DNA from: Castellaniella sp041677825
Lineage (GTDB): Bacteria; Pseudomonadota; Gammaproteobacteria; Burkholderiales; Burkholderiaceae_B
DNA: 64,000 nt
Direction: 5' to 3'
Assembly (NCBI RefSeq): GCF_041677825.1
Contig: NZ_JBAYPG010000002.1
Coordinates: 124,001 to 188,000, forward strand
Shown here piece by piece: positions 54,369-63,793 of the stretch (the stretch's first letter is position 1; each line of letters begins with the position of its first letter). The notes beneath the pieces are model-generated. The model made no database searches. It was given only the letters and a program-made list of their open reading frames with translations, and was not told the origin of the DNA. The position numbers and the translations under genes were made by a program.

Positions 54369-55103
54369 TTATTTGCCTAAATAAGCCCCTATCAATGCAT
54401 TCCTTGCATCGTTATCCTTGATTGCTTCCTCATCCAGCTCACCCACTAGAATTCCATTGCGCATAATCCATGCCTGGCGTGCAAACTTTGTCGCCGCGTA
54501 GAAATTTTGTTCCACCAACAAGGCAGAAAACGGGTTTTTTTCATGTATCTCCGACAATCGCTCATAAACACGGGAAATCAGCAATGGCGCCAGTCCCAAG
54601 GACGGTTCGTCGAGCAGCAACAGCCGTGGCGCCGACATCAGGCTCCGGCTAATTGTCAACATCTGCTGTTCCCCACCGCTTAAAAACCCCGCCGGAGCCT
54701 TCAATCTATTCGCTAATTCCGGAAAGAAGTTGAGAATGGATTCCTGTCGTCTCTTTCTTATCTTTCGATCCACAAAATACCCACCAAGCAGCAGATTTTC
54801 CTCTACACTCAATTCGGACACAATCGCGCGCCCTTCAGGAACATAGGAAATCCCCAAATGAAATCTTTGTGCAGCATTTAATTTCGATATATCCTTGCCA
54901 TCGAAATGGATGGACCCCACGGCCGGCACAAGGCCCGCAATTGCCTTGAGCGTACTGGACTTACCCGCGCCATTGGCGCCCAAAAGCGCAGAAACATAAT
55001 TTGTTTCAATAGCAAGCGAGACTCCATGAACAACCTGAATAGCCCCGTATGCTACCCTTAGATCGGACACTGCCAGAAACGAAGAATAATCGACATCGCT
55101 CAT
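54369..55103 (-). CDS. livF: HAAT ABC transporter ATPase LivF
   Basis: Encodes 244 residues with canonical Walker A (GANGAGKSS), signature (LSGGEQQMLTISRSL) and Walker B (LLLLDEPSLGL), typical of LivF. It overlaps livG by four bases and ends the cassette. Codon use is AT-rich, unlike the preceding genes. Confidence 0.94.
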   Translation of the reverse strand: MSDVDYSSFLAVSDLRVAYGAIQVVHGVSLAIETNYVSALLGANGAGKSSTLKAIAGLVPAVGSIHFDGKDISKLNAAQRFHLGISYVPEGRAIVSELSVEENLLLGGYFVDRKIRKRRQESILNFFPELANRLKAPAGFLSGGEQQMLTISRSLMSAPRLLLLDEPSLGLAPLLISRVYERLSEIHEKNPFSALLVEQNFYAATKFARQAWIMRNGILVGELDEEAIKDNDARNALIGAYLGK

Positions 55104-55879
55104 AGCTCGCCTCCCAGATAAACCTCAATAACCTCTGTATTATTTTGAATTTCGCTGGGGGTGCCGGATGCCAATATGCTGCCAACATTAAGTACATGAA
55201 TTTCATCGCACACATTCATCACCAAGTCCATATCATGCTCAACCACGATTATGATAAGTTCCTTGGAACGAAGACTCAGTATGGTTTGGGATAAGTCCCG
55301 GGTTTCAACTGAATTTAAACCGGCTGCAGGTTCATCCAACAGCATGACTTTCGGACTGCCGACGATCGCACGCGCAATTTCCGCCAGCCGCAACAGGCCA
55401 GGGGGCAGTTCATTCGGAAACTTATTGGCTTCACTGGAAATTCCCAGCCGCTCCAAAGTTTCCATCGCGAGGTCAAGATTATTGGAACGTTCTTTTCTAG
55501 CGTCACTCAGGGGAAGAAAAGCAGATAGCCACCCTGACTTAGCATATAGATTTAATCCAACTACCACATTTTCAATAATAGTCAGCTCATTACACAACAC
55601 AACATGCTGGAAACTTCTAGAAAACCCCTGCACCGCTCGTTGATATGGTTGTGTATGGGTCAGATCTTGCCCCTCAAAGCAGATACTGCCCTCCTGTGGA
55701 TGATACAGTCCGGTCAGGCAATTGAAGAAACTCGTCTTACCCGCTCCATTCGGCCCGATGAGGCCAATTATCTTTCCTGCACCAAAATCCAATGAGATAC
55801 CGTGCAATACCGTGTTTCCACCAAACGACAATTTCAACCCAGTGACTGAAAGCACACTGCCATGAATATGATTCGTCAT
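55100..55879 (-). CDS. livG: HAAT ABC transporter ATPase LivG
   Basis: Encodes 259 residues. Walker A GPNGAGKTS, Walker B MLLDEPAAGL, signature region ELPPGLLRLAEIARAI (LivG often has LPYGLQR) and H-loop VEHDMDLV are present. It couples with LivF, overlapping both neighbours by four bases. It belongs to the nitrilase-linked transporter cassette. Confidence 0.94.
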   Translation of the reverse strand: MTNHIHGSVLSVTGLKLSFGGNTVLHGISLDFGAGKIIGLIGPNGAGKTSFFNCLTGLYHPQEGSICFEGQDLTHTQPYQRAVQGFSRSFQHVVLCNELTIIENVVVGLNLYAKSGWLSAFLPLSDARKERSNNLDLAMETLERLGISSEANKFPNELPPGLLRLAEIARAIVGSPKVMLLDEPAAGLNSVETRDLSQTILSLRSKELIIIVVEHDMDLVMNVCDEIHVLNVGSILASGTPSEIQNNTEVIEVYLGGEL

Positions 55880-56862
55880 TTGAGATAATCCTTTTGCTCG
55901 AATAGCTTCGTATACTTCTGGAGCACATTACCACCCACAACCACAATCAAAAGCGTAGCACCATAGAACACAAGCACCAAGTCGCCAAAGCCAGCCAGAA
56001 GAATTGGAATGAATGCTATGAACAGACCGCCAACAAGACCGCCGAAAAACGACAATGAATACAGGCTAACAACTGACCCTACGAGTAAATAAAATGAAGT
56101 CCATACAGTAAAGTTATTAGGTGATATCGCAGTAGCATTGAATGCCAGCAACCCGCCGCCGAACGCGGCTATGGCACCGCTAATAGTGAAGCAAGAAATA
56201 CGCGACCAACTCCCTGAAATCCCAAATGATTCACCAGCGAGCTTTGACGTCCTGGACAATAGCAACGACATAGCCTGCCTGGATGCACGGAAATTACGCA
56301 AGATATAGTCAATGAATATCAGGCCAACAAGAGGAAAGTAGTAACCCTGGTTTTTTGCTGACATACCTTCGATTGCACTTCCACTGGTATGCAGACCTTC
56401 GTAGCCTCCGGTGAACGATGTGAAATACAGAAGTAGTTCTGGGAGTGACAAGGCCACAACCATGGTCACTACCGTTAAATAAATTCCGGAAATCCGCCTG
56501 GACGGAACTGCCACAATCAACGCCGCCAGGGCTCCTGCTATAACTCCTAAAGGTAGACTAATGAATAGACTCAGAGAAAAATATTTCTCAAGCATTGCTA
56601 CGGTATAGGCACCTATAGCTGCGAATACCCCGTGCCCGATGGACACTTCGCCTCCGTAGCGCACAAGAAAACTGACTGAAATAATGATAATTGCGAATGA
56701 AAATGAAAGACCAAGCGTAAACACCCAGTAATTCTGCGGCCCGATAATTGGCAATACCGCAAGCACAATCATGAGACCATACTTGAATGTAACCGCTGCC
56801 GGTGGTGTCTTCGCTCCAAGCATGAACTGATGTCCCTGCTTTGATGACTTTCTATTAGACAC
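55876..56862 (-). CDS. livM: HAAT ABC transporter permease LivM
   Basis: Encodes 328 residues with about nine helices. LivM-like features: RYGGEVSIGHGVFAAIGAYT and AGESFGISGSWSRISCFTISGAIAAFGGGLLA. The start overlaps livH by 8 bp. With LivH it forms the channel for the two binding proteins upstream. Confidence 0.92.
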   Translation of the reverse strand: MSNRKSSKQGHQFMLGAKTPPAAVTFKYGLMIVLAVLPIIGPQNYWVFTLGLSFSFAIIIISVSFLVRYGGEVSIGHGVFAAIGAYTVAMLEKYFSLSLFISLPLGVIAGALAALIVAVPSRRISGIYLTVVTMVVALSLPELLLYFTSFTGGYEGLHTSGSAIEGMSAKNQGYYFPLVGLIFIDYILRNFRASRQAMSLLLSRTSKLAGESFGISGSWSRISCFTISGAIAAFGGGLLAFNATAISPNNFTVWTSFYLLVGSVVSLYSLSFFGGLVGGLFIAFIPILLAGFGDLVLVFYGATLLIVVVGGNVLQKYTKLFEQKDYLK

Positions 56863-57736
56863 GTGAGACCCCTCCGCCAGTTCCCATCAGCCCGTTTGGA
56901 AAAAAATTCAAGATCAGTAAAATCACCACAACCATATACGTGTTTTGCAATTCGCTTCCAAGATAGAAGGCAAAAAGATTATTAAGTACACCAACCAGCA
57001 AGCCGCCTACTACAGCCCCGGCGATACTATTGAATCCACCAACAACTGCTGCGACAAAAGCCAATAGCATGAATGTTGCAACACTTGTAGTAGAGAGGAA
57101 TGTTGTGGGCACGATTAGCACTGCGGCTATTGCGGAAACAATTCCAGCCGCAATCCAGGAAATCAACTGTACCTTGCTCAAATTCAGGCCGCATACCTGA
57201 CTAGCAAACGGATTGGACGAGACTGACCTGAAGGCTACTCCAATCTTCGATTTATCAATGGCAAAGTACAAGACACCAATCGTCAATAACGTTATGGTAA
57301 ACACCAACAGGTTATAAGAAGTGAAGACTATTGGGCCTAGATCATAACGCCAGTCAGGAATAGGAAGATCCAGAGCGACAATGTCTGCGCCGTACACAAT
57401 TTGCGTAATACCCTGAATTATCAGCCCTGCGCCCAAGGTTGCGATGGTGCTGGTTATATCCGATTTGAACACAATCGGCATGATTAGAACATAGATGATC
57501 GCCGCCAGCATGATTACCGCAGCAATGGCATATAAGCTTCCCAGTAGCCAATTTATGCCTGTAGACTCCTCCAATGTCACCGCATATATGAGAAACGCCG
57601 CCAAACCCGCAATATTACCGTGTGCAAAATTTACAACTTTACAACTCTTGAATATAAGGACCAACCCAATTGCGCCAATGGCATATTGGCAGCCGCTGAC
57701 TAACCCGGACCATATCAGACCAATTAAATCAATCAT
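56855..57736 (-). CDS. livH: HAAT ABC transporter permease LivH
   Basis: Encodes 293 residues, the usual LivH length, from the ATG at 57736 (a GTG five codons upstream is possible). LivH motifs: CKVVNFAHGNIAGLAAF near residue 30 and FRSVSSNPFASQVCGLN near 175. It lies 170 bp after the binding-protein gene; no convincing terminator is seen in the gap. Confidence 0.92.
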   Translation of the reverse strand: MIDLIGLIWSGLVSGCQYAIGAIGLVLIFKSCKVVNFAHGNIAGLAAFLIYAVTLEESTGINWLLGSLYAIAAVIMLAAIIYVLIMPIVFKSDITSTIATLGAGLIIQGITQIVYGADIVALDLPIPDWRYDLGPIVFTSYNLLVFTITLLTIGVLYFAIDKSKIGVAFRSVSSNPFASQVCGLNLSKVQLISWIAAGIVSAIAAVLIVPTTFLSTTSVATFMLLAFVAAVVGGFNSIAGAVVGGLLVGVLNNLFAFYLGSELQNTYMVVVILLILNFFPNGLMGTGGGVSRV

Positions 57737-57906
57737 TATTACTATCCGCACCTGGATGATAAATTAAGACGATTGCTCCGTGCATTTAAAAGTACCAATT
57801 TCATTAAATTCACGCCAGCATTATCGTCTAACTAAAATCGGGCGAGGTTGACGGCATTCGTGGACCATCAACCCGCCCAATGACTTCAGTAAAATATGCG
57901 GATATT

Positions 57907-59124
57907 CTAAACTAATTTTTGATCAAACACGACCTTCGGATATGGTTCGAAATTTCGCACCATTTCAAATTCACCACTTGGCATTGCTTCAATGATACAT
58001 TCTTGCCTGGTACCTCGATGGTCCCCTAGTTTAAATGTCACTTTCTCCGTGCCGCCAATGTCAACATCACGGATCGAATTCATCGCACGGATGAAATTTT
58101 CCCTGGTTAGTGAATTTCCACTTTCGAGCAAGATGCGCATGCCTACAACAAACAACTCTGCATTTGTCCATCCGTTCAGTCCAAAAATTCCAAAAGGATC
58201 CTTGGGGTAATACGCCTTACTGGCTTCCCTGTAGATCTTGATGCGTTCATTCTCAGATGTGACCGGCAACAGCCACGAGGAAAATTTCACGCCATTCAAG
58301 GCATTACCAGCCAATTTGCGCGTTGAAGGATCGGCATTGAAGAATGGCGCAATCCAATTGGCATCGAAATTCAGCAATTTTGCCGACTTCAGTGCGAGCG
58401 CCAAATTTGAGTTGGCGCCGAACATGATCACGACGTCAGCCTTCTCCTTGATCAGCTGTCTGATCTGTGGTGCAAAATCCGTGCTCTTGACCTCAAAGGA
58501 CAATGAAGCTACCGGCTTCAGCGATTTAGACTCCATATAGGTGTCAAACCCTCTCTTTGCAGAGCGTCCCACCTCATCGTTTTCCCAGAGAAATCCGATT
58601 CTCTTTGCGCCCAGCCCTTCCAGTGCATACTGTGCGCTTGCTCCAGCAGACCAGCCATAATCCGGAAATAGTGTGAAAACCAGTGGCTCTGAATAAAACT
58701 CCGGAGAGCCGCCTAATGGCCCTATGATTGGCAAACCAATAGACTTGGCATACGGTACAGTTGCTACCGTGGTAGGCGTGCCAACCGGTGTGACCAGCGC
58801 GAAGATGTTATCTTCTTCAACCAATCTTTTTGTAACAGCAACACTTCGAGCTGGGTCGTAACCATCATCATATGTGATGTATTTTATCTTCCATCCATCC
58901 AACTGATTGGTCTGTTCTGCCCACCTAAAGCAGGCGTCCGCTCCGTGTGTAAGCAAAGTATAAAATGGCACAGGGCCAGTAATTGGCGTAAACGCACCAA
59001 TGGTAACCGTCTTACTGGATTCGTCAATTCCAGGTAGATTACCTTGCGCATGAGCCAGGCGGCCCGCCAATCCCAAGGAGGTTGTCAACGCCGCGCCACC
59101 TAACAGAAACGATCGTCTTTCCAT
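57907..59124 (-). CDS. HAAT periplasmic binding protein with Tat-like signal
   Basis: Encodes 405 residues. The signal peptide starts MERRSFLLGGAALTTS, matching the Tat RRxFL motif, and ends near residue 26 (AHAQ). A type I periplasmic-binding fold follows (TIGAFTPITGPVPFYTLLTHGADACFRWAEQ; LVTPVGTPTTVATVPYAKSIGLPIIGP). It sits next to livHMGF and is its likely binding protein. The ligand is unknown; proximity to the nitrilase suggests a nitrile or the acid formed. Confidence 0.9.
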   Translation of the reverse strand: MERRSFLLGGAALTTSLGLAGRLAHAQGNLPGIDESSKTVTIGAFTPITGPVPFYTLLTHGADACFRWAEQTNQLDGWKIKYITYDDGYDPARSVAVTKRLVEEDNIFALVTPVGTPTTVATVPYAKSIGLPIIGPLGGSPEFYSEPLVFTLFPDYGWSAGASAQYALEGLGAKRIGFLWENDEVGRSAKRGFDTYMESKSLKPVASLSFEVKSTDFAPQIRQLIKEKADVVIMFGANSNLALALKSAKLLNFDANWIAPFFNADPSTRKLAGNALNGVKFSSWLLPVTSENERIKIYREASKAYYPKDPFGIFGLNGWTNAELFVVGMRILLESGNSLTRENFIRAMNSIRDVDIGGTEKVTFKLGDHRGTRQECIIEAMPSGEFEMVRNFEPYPKVVFDQKLV

Positions 59125-59258
59125 GATATATCACCAATTTCCTTTTGACACTCGATGAAATTCACCAGAAACTGCACTTGACGCGATATTTAGTCCAATG
59201 AATATCTTCTGCACTCAGATAATACTCGAATCAATGCAGTTCCTTTTAAAGGCGAAGT

Positions 59259-60329
59259 CTATTCGTTTTCGGCGGCCTCGCTATCGGCGGTGACCGCCTT
59301 GCTTGGATCTTCCGCTTCCAACTCCAGCTCGTCGATTTCATTTACGATGCAGTTGAAGGGCTTATTGTTGATCTTCAACGATACGATATCAGGTCTTGCA
59401 TAATGACCTACTGCGTCAAGCCTGTGCTTTGCCCGTATACGGACAGCAGGGTCCAGATCTGCATACAATATTGCCTCCTCGTTGAATACTGGCCCTGCAA
59501 GATACTCACCCGCAGGACTCACAATGGCCGATCCGCCTACAGCCCAATCCCAATTTCCGAATTTCTTGAATGGGAAGCTGTCCGGGATCGAATCCAATGG
59601 TACATAGAGGCTTGCGCTAAGTACAAAATTCTGACTCGAATAGGCATACTCGCGGATGCAGGAATCAATGTCACTTGCGCCCACATCCACTGTGGCACCC
59701 TTGGCCAAGCCCTTTTCAGACGCGCCCGCGAACCAGCCAGGCCAGCAACAGACATGTATTTCTTCGCCCATTGCGATCAAACCGGCTTTCATGAATGGCA
59801 TGTGGTTTTCATAGCATACCAACGCACCGATATTGCCCAGCTTCGTTTTCCACACATTGAAATCGGAACCATCACCACGCCCCCAAACGACCCGCTCTTC
59901 GTGGGTGGGCACGAGTTTCCTGTGTCGCGCCAGTACTTTTCCATTAGGACCAATAAGCACCTGAGTATTGAACAACGTGTTGCTTCCAGGCACGTCGCTT
60001 TGCTCAGATATCCCGATGACACAATGTGCGCGTACTTTTTTTGCAGCAGCGCACAAAAGGTCGAGATCATCTGGAATTCGTACGGACTCACGGTAATAGT
60101 CGACGACAACTTGCCGCCAGGCATCCATAACCTCCGGATCCTTGTCTGTGTAGGTAAATCTGTTTCTCCAGTAAGGATAAGTAGGAATACCTGTTTCACC
60201 GGTAACGATCAGTTCCGCGCCATTCTCTCCAGCCTCTATGATCAGCTCGGCCAGTTTTTCAAGATTCGCCTGCTTGTCCATATGCACGGGTGTAAACTGA
60301 ATTACAGCTGCTCTGACAATATCTTTCAT
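59259..60329 (-). CDS. nitrilase (carbon-nitrogen hydrolase family)
   Basis: Encodes 356 residues. The catalytic triad is visible: Glu45 (VTGETGIPTYPYW), Lys138 (RHRKLVPTHEERVVWGRGDG) and Cys172 (ALVCYENHMPFM). The ERVVWGRGDG region and the length are typical of branch 1 nitrilases, which turn nitriles to acids and ammonia, rather than amidases. CYEN stands for the commoner CWEN. The C-terminal tail is acidic (ELELEAEDPSKAVTADSEAAENE). It lies between two HAAT binding-protein genes, all on one strand. Aliphatic versus arylacetonitrile substrate is not resolved. Confidence 0.92.
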   Translation of the reverse strand: MKDIVRAAVIQFTPVHMDKQANLEKLAELIIEAGENGAELIVTGETGIPTYPYWRNRFTYTDKDPEVMDAWRQVVVDYYRESVRIPDDLDLLCAAAKKVRAHCVIGISEQSDVPGSNTLFNTQVLIGPNGKVLARHRKLVPTHEERVVWGRGDGSDFNVWKTKLGNIGALVCYENHMPFMKAGLIAMGEEIHVCCWPGWFAGASEKGLAKGATVDVGASDIDSCIREYAYSSQNFVLSASLYVPLDSIPDSFPFKKFGNWDWAVGGSAIVSPAGEYLAGPVFNEEAILYADLDPAVRIRAKHRLDAVGHYARPDIVSLKINNKPFNCIVNEIDELELEAEDPSKAVTADSEAAENE

Positions 60330-60525
60330 TTTATGCTCTCCTATCCATCATAAATTCCATCTTATGCACCAGGCGTTATTGACACATGTGATTTTTTAAA
60401 ACAATACCAACCGCCCATCAAATCTACGTCATTACTAACAAGCTGAAATATGACAACTGCTGCTTATTTGTTCGTGGTGTGTCTCCTGTTTAGTATTGAT
60501 TTCGATCTGCCATATTATTCATGAT

Positions 60526-61746
60526 TCATTCATGAGATAATGGGCACTCACTATCTGCATCCGAAATGGTGGCCTGCTTACTCGGAATGGTCTGGAGTAT
60601 GTTCAAAAGATCCCACGGAGAACGTGATTCCTCTGGCTTCTTCGCTTTCGCAAGATACATATCATGCCGAAGTTGCCCATTCTTTTGTATATGGCCATCA
60701 TTGGTAAAAAAATCATTAATGGTCATTTCGCCCAATTTTTTCCTGACGACATCGGAATCATCGGTTCCAGCCTCGGCGACAGCCTTGATATAATTACTGA
60801 CCGCCGAGTACAAACCTGCCTGTACCATTGTTGGCATTGCACCATGCTTCTCGTAGAAGCGCTCTGACCATTTCCGAGTGGCATCGGTTCTGTCCCAGTA
60901 GAATGCTGTAGCAAATGTCAGCCCCTGTGCGAGATCAAGACCCATGGCTTTGACGTCAGTCAGGAAAATAAGAAATGCCACCAGCTGCTTGCCGTCCGTA
61001 CCTATTGAAAATTCATTGGCTTGCTTGATGGTATTGATCAAGTCCTGACCGGAATTTGCCAGAGCGATAACATCGGCGCCAGACGACTGGGCCTGGAGAA
61101 GCGGCGACGCAAAATCGCTCGCATTGATGGGCACACGCACGCTGCCGATTACCTTGCTGCCCAGGCTGGTGAGAGCTTTGGTCGCGTCATTGGCCATCGA
61201 ATCACCAAAGGCATAATCGACCACGATCAAATACCAGTCTTTGACATTATCGCGCGATATGCCTTCCGCCACCCCTGTCGCCAGGGCATATGTATTATAG
61301 GTATACTGAATCCCGTACGGTGTGCAATGCTTTTCCGTGAGCATTGCACCTGCACCGGTGTTCATGGTAAGCACTTTTTTCTCGGACGCCAGCTTCTGTA
61401 CTGCCAGTGCCACCGATGAGTTATTCATGCCGGCAATCATGTCGACATGCTCCAGATCAATCCAGCGACGCGCTACGCCCGAAGCAATATCCACCTTGTT
61501 CTGATGATCTTCGGTAAGCAGCATGATGGGTTTTCCAAGTACCTTTCCACCTGCGTCATCAATCGCCATCTGTGCCGCCACCACTGCGCCGGGCCCGCCA
61601 ATATCGGAATACAAGCCGGACATGTCTGTGATCAAACCGATCTTCAGGGCATCGTCGGATACGTCAGCTGCTCCTGCAGTACCAGCAGACATCAGCGATA
61701 GCGCACCAGTGATGGCCATTGCAATCTTGAGCATACTCGTTTGCAT
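60526..61746 (-). CDS. second HAAT periplasmic binding protein
   Basis: Encodes 406 residues with a Sec signal (AGTAGAADVSD, about residue 27) and a type I periplasmic-binding fold (LKIGLITDMSGLYSDIGGPG, GPGAVVAAQMAIDDAGGKVLGK, LIVVDYAFGDSMANDATKAL). GGAGAAAG precedes the ATG. It is first in the cassette, 196 bp before the nitrilase, with no own permease or ATPase; it may share livHMGF. Ligand unknown. Confidence 0.9.
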   Translation of the reverse strand: MQTSMLKIAMAITGALSLMSAGTAGAADVSDDALKIGLITDMSGLYSDIGGPGAVVAAQMAIDDAGGKVLGKPIMLLTEDHQNKVDIASGVARRWIDLEHVDMIAGMNNSSVALAVQKLASEKKVLTMNTGAGAMLTEKHCTPYGIQYTYNTYALATGVAEGISRDNVKDWYLIVVDYAFGDSMANDATKALTSLGSKVIGSVRVPINASDFASPLLQAQSSGADVIALANSGQDLINTIKQANEFSIGTDGKQLVAFLIFLTDVKAMGLDLAQGLTFATAFYWDRTDATRKWSERFYEKHGAMPTMVQAGLYSAVSNYIKAVAEAGTDDSDVVRKKLGEMTINDFFTNDGHIQKNGQLRHDMYLAKAKKPEESRSPWDLLNILQTIPSKQATISDADSECPLSHE

Positions 61747-62960
61747 TTCTTTCTCCAGCCCAAGGGCCTCCTGTTTATGTTTTAAAAAAGGTACTACTTA
61801 TTTTTATATTCCGAACAATATAACTACTGATTGCTCCTGATCAAATTGTTAACAAATAATACTCTGCCAGGTGCACTCGCCTATCAGCGAACCGCTGTGT
61901 CTCCTGAAAGCTGTGCACCTCAATCCAAATAGTGCTGCACCGCTCGCGGTGGCCTGGTCCGGTTGAACATCTCAAAGCACCTACTCATCAGCATAGGTGA
62001 TCGCTGTGATATGACGTGCAACCCGCGGAACGCCGCGCTGTCTCGACTCTACTATCGACGCTTATGCACTAGTTGTCTAATATTATTATTGAATAATGTG
62101 ATACATTTATACTATCAGCAGAAAGAAGAGCGATCGTCAATAGTGAGGTACATCGGGCCGGAGGCTTGGTGGTGAATGGCGATTTATTGAACCCATTCAC
62201 CGCTATCTTCGATGGATTCATTATCTTTAATGCAAATGAGCGCATGCTTGGGGCGAGCAGATCCGGGATTTTCTGGAAGCCACCAGGCCCTTCGGTGGCA
62301 TCCAGCAATGAGATCCCAAGCTGCGCTGGCAGGAGGAAGCCGGACCTGACCAACGCCTCGATCCAACGCAACACATTACGCTGCACTGAGAATGCTTCGG
62401 AACCTGCGTGAATATGGTCGTCGCTGTGAATATGGTCGTCGTTCCTGCTGGGTATTTGTGGAAATTTGGCAAGGTAGCGTAATAGGTAGAGGATAATTCC
62501 CTCCGAGATGCTTGAAGTTGCTCGATGCCATCGACGATCACGATCACATCCGGCTGGTCCGCGATCGGCAATGGTGTCTGGATCAGACCTCGCGAAACCT
62601 CCTGCACGGCCTGTCGCGGGCGTTCACGAAGCGCGTCCGAGCTTGTGCCCCGATGAGCGATGACGGTGCGGCCATGACTACTGGAGAGACCATGCTGACC
62701 TGGCCCGTCTGGGTATATCGCAGCAAACGACCTTGCGTTGTCCGCCCTGCCAGAACGTCAGCCGTGGGGCTTCCGATGACGAGTCACAGGGCACCTGATG
62801 GTCACGCTCGAGGGCAGCTGAAGCAACTGACACTCGAGTACCTGAACCTGGATGACAAAGCTTGGACGGGAGCGTCCACGCCATTGCTTATACTGAGCAT
62901 GCGCGTACACTACGCTGGAATTTCTCCCGCGATGAGCTCGATCTTGGATGGAATGAAAAA
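61747..62960. other. 1.2-kb region without credible genes, right edge of AT-rich segment
   Basis: No ORF here shows a known family or good codon use. Left of about 62160 it is AT-rich, and the promoter of the cassette should lie just before 61750. Right of 62500 the G+C rises. On the minus strand 62749-62735 reads QGGQR and 62673-62650 reads GRTVIAHR in another frame, faintly like a broken ABC ATPase. The stretch may be a deletion scar at the edge of imported DNA. Confidence 0.5.
62408..62443. repeat. 18-bp tandem duplication
   Basis: Two adjacent 18-mers, GTGAATATGGTCGTCGCT and GTGAATATGGTCGTCGTT, differ by one base. They lie in the gene-free stretch at the right edge of the AT-rich segment. 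Confidence 0.85.
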
Positions 62961-63755
62961 ATGCTGAATTTGAAGGGCAAGGTGGCCCTGGTAACGGGCT
63001 GTGGCTCGTCCTTGCCGGGTTGGGGCAACGGCAAGGCCATCGCCGTCACGCTGGCACGCCAAGGGGCCACGGTCTTTGGCCTGGACCGCAGCCTGGAAGC
63101 GGCAGAAGAAACCCGCAGCATCATCGAAACCGAGGGGGGCACCTGTGCGGTTCGCGCCTGCGATGTGACAGACAGCGACGAGATTCTGGACGCAGTTCAA
63201 GCGTGCCTGTCCAGTATGGGGCAGATCGACATCCTGGTGAATAATGTCGGCCAATCCGAGCCTGGCGATCCTGTGAGCATGAGCGAACAGACCTGGGATG
63301 ACCAGATGGCACTCAATGTCAAGTCGGCCTTCTTGACCTGCAAGCATGTTTTGCCGGATATGATCGAACGCCGAAGTGGTTCGGTCATCAACATCGCATC
63401 GGTTGCCGGCATGCGCTACGTGGGCAAGCCGCAGGTGGCCTACGCGGCCGGCAAGGCGGCCCTGATCCAGATGACAAGAACGACCGCTGTCATACACGCC
63501 GGCAGCGGCGTTCGCCTGAATTGCGTGGTGCCTGGCTTGATGCATACGCCACTGGTGGATCGATTGGCCCAGAAATACGCGGGCGGGGATATCGACGGTT
63601 TCGTCAAGCTGCGCAACAGCCAGGTGCCTGCGGGCCGCATGGGCGATGCCTGGGACGTGGCCCATGCGGTTGCGTTCCTGGCGTCGGATGAGGCAAGGTA
63701 CATCACCGGCACCGAAATCGTGGTGGATGGCGGCCTGGTTGCAGCTACACGCTGA
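62961..63755 (+). CDS. SDR-family oxidoreductase
   Basis: Encodes 264 residues from the ATG at 62961 (MLNLKGKVALVTG). Classical short-chain dehydrogenase motifs are seen: TGCGSSLPGWGNGKAIA in the cofactor loop (longer than TGxxxGIG), NNVG, the Ser of INIASVAG, the YxxxK catalytic pair (AYAAGKAAL) and a C-terminal ITGTEIVVDGG. It should use NAD(P)H on a ketone or alcohol, perhaps a 3-oxoacyl compound. The Gly-rich loop has an insertion (SSLPGW), which is unusual. G+C content matches the core genome. Confidence 0.92.
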   Translation: MLNLKGKVALVTGCGSSLPGWGNGKAIAVTLARQGATVFGLDRSLEAAEETRSIIETEGGTCAVRACDVTDSDEILDAVQACLSSMGQIDILVNNVGQSEPGDPVSMSEQTWDDQMALNVKSAFLTCKHVLPDMIERRSGSVINIASVAGMRYVGKPQVAYAAGKAALIQMTRTTAVIHAGSGVRLNCVVPGLMHTPLVDRLAQKYAGGDIDGFVKLRNSQVPAGRMGDAWDVAHAVAFLASDEARYITGTEIVVDGGLVAATR

Positions 63756-63793
63756 CAGCCCCGGGCGCGCCACCCGAGTTTCTGCACATTGGC

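Noticed and set aside
62069..62386. Minus-strand 105-codon ORF
   Set aside because: It shows no recognisable domain, and half is low-complexity AT-rich sequence.
62512..62967. 151-codon plus-strand ORF in the gene-free stretch
   Set aside because: No family motif, no ribosome site and it overlaps the SDR start in another frame.
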